From: Ecdyonurus torrentis
Taxonomy: Eukaryota > Arthropoda > Insecta > Ephemeroptera > Heptageniidae
DNA: 64,000 bases
Assembly (NCBI GenBank): GCA_949318235.1
Contig: OX439133.1
Location: 13,766,146 to 13,830,145 of the forward strand
Direction of reading: 5' to 3'
The first letter of the stretch is position 1. Every line of letters starts with the position of its first letter. Made by a program: the position numbers and the translations under genes. A model generated the notes under the pieces. The model had not been told where the DNA came from, did not search any database, and was given only the letters and a program-made list of their open reading frames with translations. Below are positions 58,211 through 64,000 of this stretch, piece by piece.

Positions 58211-58567
58211 CTGGTAAAATAATATCAGTATGTTAGTGCAAAATAAGTTTAAGTTGAGAAATCTGATAAAAATGAAGTATTGGGGTAATAAAAAAAAAAA
58301 AAAAAAAAAAAAAAATCTACACTTGAAATATTTAGGGATAAAAACACTTTTATATATACAAATGGACCACTTGCAATGTACGACATTTTTTAAATAATTT
58401 GAAACATTTTCATTGCATTTCTTATGTAAAAATCGTTTTCACTTACACGTTGCAACGATTAAAAACATTTTATTGCAAGTGGTCCATTTTTAAAATGTCG
58501 TACGAATTGTAGAATTAACGGTTATGACGTCACTCGTAAGCATTTGAAATTCTAACGAAAGAGAGAC

Positions 58568-58647
<80 letters not shown>

Positions 58648-58853
58648 AATTACATTAGTATAGAATTGAATGGAAAACAACAAATTTGCAATGGCTTAAT
58701 GGGATACTTAATGCTTAATTGTGACGTCATTTACGTTTTTATCGTTAAATTTTAAACGTCTTAAGTGATGTCATTATAAGTCATAATCGTTAATTTAACA
58801 ATAATTAAAACATCATAAAAATAATATAAAATGTTTAAAAGTAATAAAAGCAT

Positions 58854-58890
<37 letters not shown>

Positions 58891-61800
58891 CCTGATACAA
58901 AAAATTTAAAATAAACTCCAAATATGTAAGAAAAAAATACGGGAGGATGCAATACAAAATTATAAGTATTTGATATTTTACTCCCATAAGTTCCCATGTT
59001 AATTTCAATATAATTTTATGACCTAATGGTCATGGGTACTAAAACAATTTTAATATGTAATACTTTTTTTTTTACTATTACTTTTAAATGACAATTTAAA
59101 AAATAAGGAAGTCAACTTCTAAATTTAGAGATACTCACTACACAAGTCATCAAAGTCTATAAAGACATCATTATAGAAGGAATCGATGCATTTTATTTTT
59201 AATGATATTTAAAGGGAAAGTTAAATAAATGGGGTAAATAGTAGATATTGTAAAAATATCATTATTTTACATGTTAAAACTACATAATTTTTTTATTAAT
59301 TAAAGGCATAGACAACATGAAAACATCTGCATTTACATAACAAAACACTTGATGGGACTTACATAAATAACATTAATTGGTCTCAAAACCCAACTGTAGC
59401 GCCGTAGCAGTGATCAGAAAATATCGATTTATGCAACCCGCACAACATTTTTATACTAGCTTTTGCCTGTTTATGACGTCATAAACAGGAATATTCACGC
59501 AAATTGCATACTTTACATTTTTTTCAAGCTCTCTTGTGGGGCCACATTTACATTCTGGTAAAAAATACCATCAGTTTTGTAGATCCCATTTCGTGTTTAG
59601 AACATGTTGTTTCAATGTTTCTATGCCTTTAATTACATATTGCATAAGTAATGTGAAGAAGAAAATTATAGATATTAGACTTAGATATTGTACATTATTT
59701 TTAACCGAGAAAAGTTTTTATGTATAAAGGTCCCATTTTGGGATTTTTATTAACTAATTTTTTAAGTATATTATCCCTATAAAAAAAAAAAAAAAAAGAA
59801 TACTATTTATTTATTTAACAAAAAACAAAAGAAAAAAAAATCAGCAATTTTTGCAAATACTAAAAATACTCAGCATAAATTTTACATACAAATTTCGACA
59901 CTCTCACACGCAAACACGCGCAATAAAAGCATACATTCACAAGGCGTGGGAAAGTTAAAAAGGTTCATTAAAAAAAATTAATATTTTTAAAAATTATTAA
60001 AGTTGCAGAAGTTTCCATTTTGAAGCTTTTTTAAAAAAAGGCGCAGATTTTTTGTAAAGCATTAAAAAAAAGCGTTTTTGTGCGATGCATTAAATTTTTT
60101 ATTATATATAAAAAAAGCAAAAAAAAATGTTAGTCCAAAGTGTTAATTTTTAAAATTTTAAAAACGTGCACAAAAAAGTGATTTAGAAGCCAATTTTTGT
60201 CCTGAAAAAGTTGGTTTGTAATTCTTCAGTTGTACTTTGGAGAAAAAAGCGGTTGTTTTTAAGTATATTTAGTGCAGAAATAAATTATTGTTAGTATAAA
60301 GTCGTATTTACATGATGCAATACTTTTAATGCACAAAAATTTAATCGTAGGTTATTTTAAAACTTATTAACTGTTCTTGAAATAGGAGAGTTTTTGCACA
60401 GTGATAGATTAGGATAAGGTATCTGCAAAAATGTGAAAAATTTTGGGGGTCACCATCACTGTAAAAATTAATCGTTGAAAAGCTTGTACACAGTTTTGCA
60501 ATGCTTTAAAGGAAAAATTCAGGGGTTTCAACATAGTTTTTTCAATGTTAGATAATGAGATGAACTCATATATTGACTCATATATGATGCCCCAAAGCCC
60601 TTCCATAGCCCCGCAAACTTGCGCTTACCCTGCGAGTTATGCAACCCAATACAACTTTTCTATAGTAAAGCCGTAACTATGACGTAAAAGATACGGAAAA
60701 GGTTGCATATATCGCAGGATGATCACGAGTTTGCGGGGCTACGGAAGGGCTTTGGGTCATCATATGTCAGTTTATGAACAGTTCTTCTCATTATCTAACA
60801 TTGAAGAAGCCATGTTGTAAACCTTGAACTTTCCCTTTAAGTATTGTGAAATCAACGGTTATGACGTCACTAAACGTTGATAATGTAACGTTAAAAACGT
60901 AAATGACGTCACAAGCGTTAGAGTCACAATGAAATAAACGTTAAACTCGGTCTTTGCAAATTTAGATTTTTTTCTGACGTGATCACGCATTTATGCCTCT
61001 GATTGTAACAAAAATAAATAAATAAATAAATAATTTCTATTTGGTCGTAAAGCTTGTGACGTCATTTACGTTTTTATCGTTTAAATTTCAACATTTTGTA
61101 ACGTTATAACCGTTTATTTTACAATACTTATAGCATTGAAAAACTGTGTATGTACACGCTTTTGAAGCTTATATTTTAGAATGATACTAAATTTTAAACC
61201 ATGATTTTTTTTATATTTTTTTTAGTCCCATAAGAGAGCCTATGTTAATTTCAATAATTATTTTCTCTCTTATCTGATGGTCACGGGTTCTGAAAATTGT
61301 ATCATAGGTAGCTGTTACTATTAACTATCAAATGGCATCATAAAGTTTGTAAGTTTTCTGTTTATATTTTCAGATACAAGACATCTGAATACACCCCTTA
61401 AATATATTGTGCATTAAATATATTGCATCATGCGAACAGACCATAAGCGTTTTGTTATTTGTACGAAAATTTAAGTAGCGGAATAATTATTTATATAACC
61501 ATAATAATAAAACAATTTTGTGGGATTATGCAGAATTATAGCATTATTAGAATTGGATTGTATGCCATATTATACTAAATATAATTGATTAAAATAATAA
61601 TATTTAAATTAGTTAATAATTAAATCATAATCATATTAATAAATAATAATTATTAATTCCGGAATTATAAAATTTATAAAATATTAAAAAAAAAAAATCA
61701 AAATTAGTAATTATATTGAAAAAGAAATAAATTATTCTTTAATTTAACTATATATTATAAAAAGTTATTTTTTTAAAAATTATTTTTGAAAGAAAAAAAA

Positions 61801-63811
61801 AGGCCAATTGAATCCAGTATCAAAAATGAGGGCTTTTAAAATAATTCTAGAGAGTTTATATTGATTTTTAGAAAAAAATGGCTAAGAGTAATTATTGAGT
61901 AAAATTTTTGATTTTTATAGCATGCAATAGTCTTACATTTTGAGTGTCCCGGAATGCAAAATTTTAATTTTTTTTTTTGACACTCAAAATGTAAGACTAT
62001 AGCGCGCTAGAACGCAAAAGTTATGAAAAATCTATTTTGTACCATTTTTATCAAAAATCAATGATAAACGCAGCCAAATTTGTTTGAAACACGCTTTTTT
62101 GATACTATTTATTGCCCTTTAATATGAATAGTTAAAAAAAAGAAGATTAAATGGTACTTCTGTACTCCAACATGGCGTAGCGCGTAATAACATGCAATCA
62201 CCCTATAAGCTTGAAACAAAGGCTATAGTTTCCCACATATATTATAATATTATTATGGTATTTTTTGTGTTAGTAATAGAGCAAAAAAATTTATGTTATT
62301 TAAAAAAAAAAATAGAAGCTTTATTTAACAAAAAGGCAAACATTTTTTCTTTACATCACGTTTTTACTTTTTTTAGCGGAATTGAACGTAAATTTATAAT
62401 TTAAATAAATATTTAATAATTAGAGACTTTTCTACAAAGACCAATTTACAATATTTTTTTGAAAGTCTTAAGTTGGAAAAAATAATCATTTTATTAGAAA
62501 ACTGTTCAAATTTAGGTCAAAAATAGAGAATTTAAGGAGAAAAGTGAATTCCCACATTTTAGGCTTTTTGCGTAACAAATGGTCTAAAAGAGTTACCTAC
62601 GATCACAGGAGACGTTGTGTGATGTCTACGACCAATCAAAAGCGCGGAAATCTATGGAAACCAATCAGATTGAGCGTTACGTAGTGATACGGAGCACTAT
62701 ACGTATAACGCGTGATCTGATTGGTTTCTGTAATTTTATCGCTCTAAATTGGTCATAGTTTCACGCAACGCTGCTTGCAAACGTATGTAACCCTTTTAGA
62801 CCCTTTATTATGCAGAAAACCTATATTTGTGGGAACGTGCCTCTACTTTAAATAATTCTTTAATTACTAGAAATGACGTGAACCAATTAGATATGCACGT
62901 GAAAAATAACAGGGAATCCCTAATTTCCTATCATTTAGCAATGCTTGAAGCTATCTTTAAGAAAATTATTGCTTTTAAAAACGTTTAAAAGGTGAATACT
63001 ATACACATATTTACATTTTAAGCTAATTAAAAAATTACCCAAAAATTTGAATTTTAACCAAAAAAATTCTGCGGAAAAATGTAATGAAAAATAATGAAAA
63101 TGTTATTTTTCTGATTTAAAAACTCCGCTCATGCATAGCATAAACGCGATGTAAAGAAAAAGTATTAAAGTTATTGAATGCCTTCATTTATATATTTGTC
63201 TTACTTATCATCGAAGTAAAATCCCCCGCAATGAGACATTCGTATGATCTCAGTATCTGTGGTTAAAGTGCCGCTATCTAGAGCACACCCCCGCACTGTC
63301 AGTCGTATGCCGCTCTCGTCTGGAATCACGCATATATACAGCTTCTCACACCTGTATGTATGTACCTTTGTGTTTGCTACCTTATGTATTGTGTGACGGT
63401 AGAGAGAAATTTGAACTATCAACTCAGTTGAAATATTAATATCAACTGAGTTGAAATAAAAATATATTTTGGAAATAAAATAGTGCTCAAATTTCCTCTC
63501 AAATACGTCACACAAAAAATTGATCGTATAAATTACACTGCAACATTTTCCATCTGCATCGCACGACAAAAAACCTAACAATCAAAAAAATTAGGAATAA
63601 TTTGAAATATAGGAAAGGATATAGGAATCAGAATAACAAATATACCATTTTTACCAATATTTGGTATCTAATATAAAAAATACCAATATTTGGTACCTTC
63701 CATCTAGGACGAAACTGCCACAATGGCTCATACGGACCATTTCTGTATCCATTGTAGTACTTCCACTGTCTAGTGCGCAGTTACGTACCACCATTGTAGC
63801 ACCGTTGTCAG
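58081..63811 (-). CDS. Ly6/uPAR-like GPI-anchored protein, 3' part of gene
   Basis: Reading leftward: exon B 63697-63811, exon A 63205-63351, terminal exon 58081-58210; earlier exons lie beyond the window. The joined A-terminal product runs CEKLYICVIPDESG, RGCALDSG, RMSHCGGFYFDDK, YVRGCLQSCSDGDACN, then a Ser/Pro spacer and the hydrophobic tail SLLYLGLLCISGYS. Spaced cysteines ending in C-N are the hallmark of the Ly6 three-finger fold, and the hydrophobic C-terminus fits a GPI-anchor signal. NSS after the last Cys is an N-glycosylation site. Such proteins sit on the cell surface and often modulate receptors or channels. Exons A and B are paralogous over 37 residues (21 identical). Splicing is inferred: both leave in phase 2, which the terminal exon requires. 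The first cysteines of the fold are missing from view. Confidence 0.72.
58571..58642. repeat. (AG)n microsatellite
   Basis: About 36 AG units in the Ly6-like gene intron. Confidence 0.95.
59304..59628 (+). mobile_element. Family C MITE, TTAA-flanked
   Basis: TTAA at 59300-59303 and 59629-59632; ends AGGCATAGAC and CTATGCCT; ATGACGTCATAA near 59473. The 63-residue frame at 59536 overlaps its right end and is not a gene. Confidence 0.85.
60510..60836. mobile_element. Family F MITE, TTAA-flanked, uninterrupted copy
   Basis: TTAA at 60506-60509 and 60837-60840. The ends AGGAAAAATTCAGG and TTGAACTTTCCCT are inverted, as are the AAAGCCCTTCCATAGCC and GCTACGGAAGGGCTTTGG blocks. It lacks the hAT-like insertion of the 32488-34429 copy. 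Confidence 0.85.
60840..61130. repeat. Family N CRE-containing inverted repeat
   Basis: CAACGGTTATGACGTCAC at the left and TAACGTTATAACCGTT at the right; the inner arms CGTAAATGACGTCACAAGC and GCTTGTGACGTCATTTACG are complementary. It shares AACGGTTATGACGTCAC and GTGACGTCATTTACGTTTTT with 58505-58800. Confidence 0.75.
62550..62860. mobile_element. Palindromic MITE
   Basis: Left block AATTCCCACATTTTAGGC and GGTCTAAAAGAGTTAC; the right block is their inverse (GTAACCCTTTTAGACC, TATTTGTGGGAACG). Inner arms include ACCAATCAGATTGAGC and CTGATTGGTTTC. Confidence 0.75.
63205..63351 (-). CDS. Ly6-like gene, exon A
   Basis: 147 bp, entered in phase 2 (acceptor catacatacag) and left in phase 2 (donor GATGATAA|GTAAGA), so it can be included or skipped without a frame change. 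It codes 48 whole codons from CEKLYIC to GGFYFDD. The frame runs on through the donor to a TAA at 63201-63203, which makes it look like the end of a 126-residue open frame. The upstream part of that frame is intron. Confidence 0.75.
63656..63697 (-). repeat. Duplicated ATTTGGTA palindrome at the exon B donor
   Basis: Two copies of TACCAATATTTGGTA (plus strand) separated by 12 bp; the right copy overlaps the GT of the exon B donor. Each can form a small stem. Confidence 0.8.
63697..63811 (-). CDS. Ly6-like gene, exon B
   Basis: 115 bp. Acceptor gtactttcag, entered in phase 1; donor GATGGAAG|GTACCA, left in phase 2. It codes 37 whole codons including VVRNCALDSGS and MVRMSHCGSFVLDG, ungapped against exon A. 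The different acceptor phase means A and B cannot share one upstream exon in frame. Confidence 0.7.
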
Positions 63812-64000
63812 CTGAAAGTACATTAGCACAACCATGTTAATCTTACTGCGCATCGTACTGCGCAACCTTTTGGTAGTCCGTTGAGAGTGGCTGTTAGTAG
63901 AATAATTGTGGCGAAATCATAAAAATAGTAAATAAATGAAGAATTGAATGAACGAACGAACGAACGAACGAACGACACGATTCATCGATCGATCGATCGA
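63812..64000. other. Upstream Ly6-like intron with tetranucleotide runs
   Basis: Ends in (GAAC)n (63949-63976) and (GATC)n (63983-64000) runs; no further exon seen. Confidence 0.6.

Larger units (their letters stand above)
58211..63204 (-). other. Intron of the Ly6-like gene (about 5 kb)
   Basis: Contains poly-A (58291-58315), a hairpin (58360-58505, GGACCACTTGCAAT arms), an (AG)n array (58571-58642), T run (58856-58885), family C (59304-59628), family F (60510-60836), CRE-rich repeats (58505-58800 and 60840-61130), family M (61200-61380), a hairpin (about 61925-62005) and a palindromic element (about 62550-62860). No third copy of the alternative exon was found. Confidence 0.65.

Noticed and set aside
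63352..63581. Upstream part of the 126-residue minus-strand frame ending at 63201
   Set aside because: Only 63205-63351 resembles a Ly6 domain and is bounded by splice sites. The rest is AT-rich intron between exons B and A.

Overview
This is a eukaryotic window from an animal: AT-rich (I estimate roughly 70% or more A+T by eye), with intron-split genes, GT-AG splice sites, very long microsatellites and many short non-autonomous DNA transposons (MITEs). The protein families point to an invertebrate. A lophotrochozoan or similar bilaterian would fit the Ly6-type gene, but the sequence alone does not fix the clade.

Layout. (1) 1-339, plus strand: the last coding part of a glycogen-targeting subunit of protein phosphatase 1 (CBM21 domain, PPP1R3 type). 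(2) 340-18129: repeat-rich intergenic DNA with MITE families I call A, B, C, D and H, plus huge simple arrays such as (GAAT)n at 13674-14069 and (CAGCA)n at 16760-16934. (3) 18130-24260, plus: a secreted collagen-like protein of 378 residues in six exons, with 97 uninterrupted Gly-X-Y triplets and no C-terminal globular domain. (4) 24271-30530: intergenic hairpin repeats. (5) 30603-40603, plus: a complete SEPSECS gene (O-phosphoseryl-tRNA(Sec) selenium transferase) in eight coding exons. They join in phase to 520 residues, and the catalytic lysine falls at residue 284, the same number as in the human enzyme. (6) 40604-58080: an AT-rich gene desert with homopolymers and MITEs. (7) 58081-63811, minus: the 3' part of a Ly6/uPAR-like, probably GPI-anchored protein. 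It has two paralogous versions of one middle exon and a shared terminal exon about 5 kb away. None of its three exons is visible as a long open frame, except that one is embedded in an artefactual ORF.

The genes have no obvious joint function: glycogen metabolism, matrix, selenocysteine synthesis and cell-surface signalling. The most unusual content is (a) the duplicated, phase-compatible Ly6 exons, (b) a 1431-bp hAT-like element with subterminal CCGGAT arrays and an 8-bp target duplication, nested in another element, (c) at least four MITE families all flanked by TTAA, (d) strong over-representation of the CRE palindrome TGACGTCA across several unrelated repeat families, and (e) long near-perfect hairpins close to SEPSECS exons. 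Family letters A-N are my own labels. All splice models are read by eye from phase and consensus, not from transcripts. Repeat edges are approximate unless a target duplication is stated.
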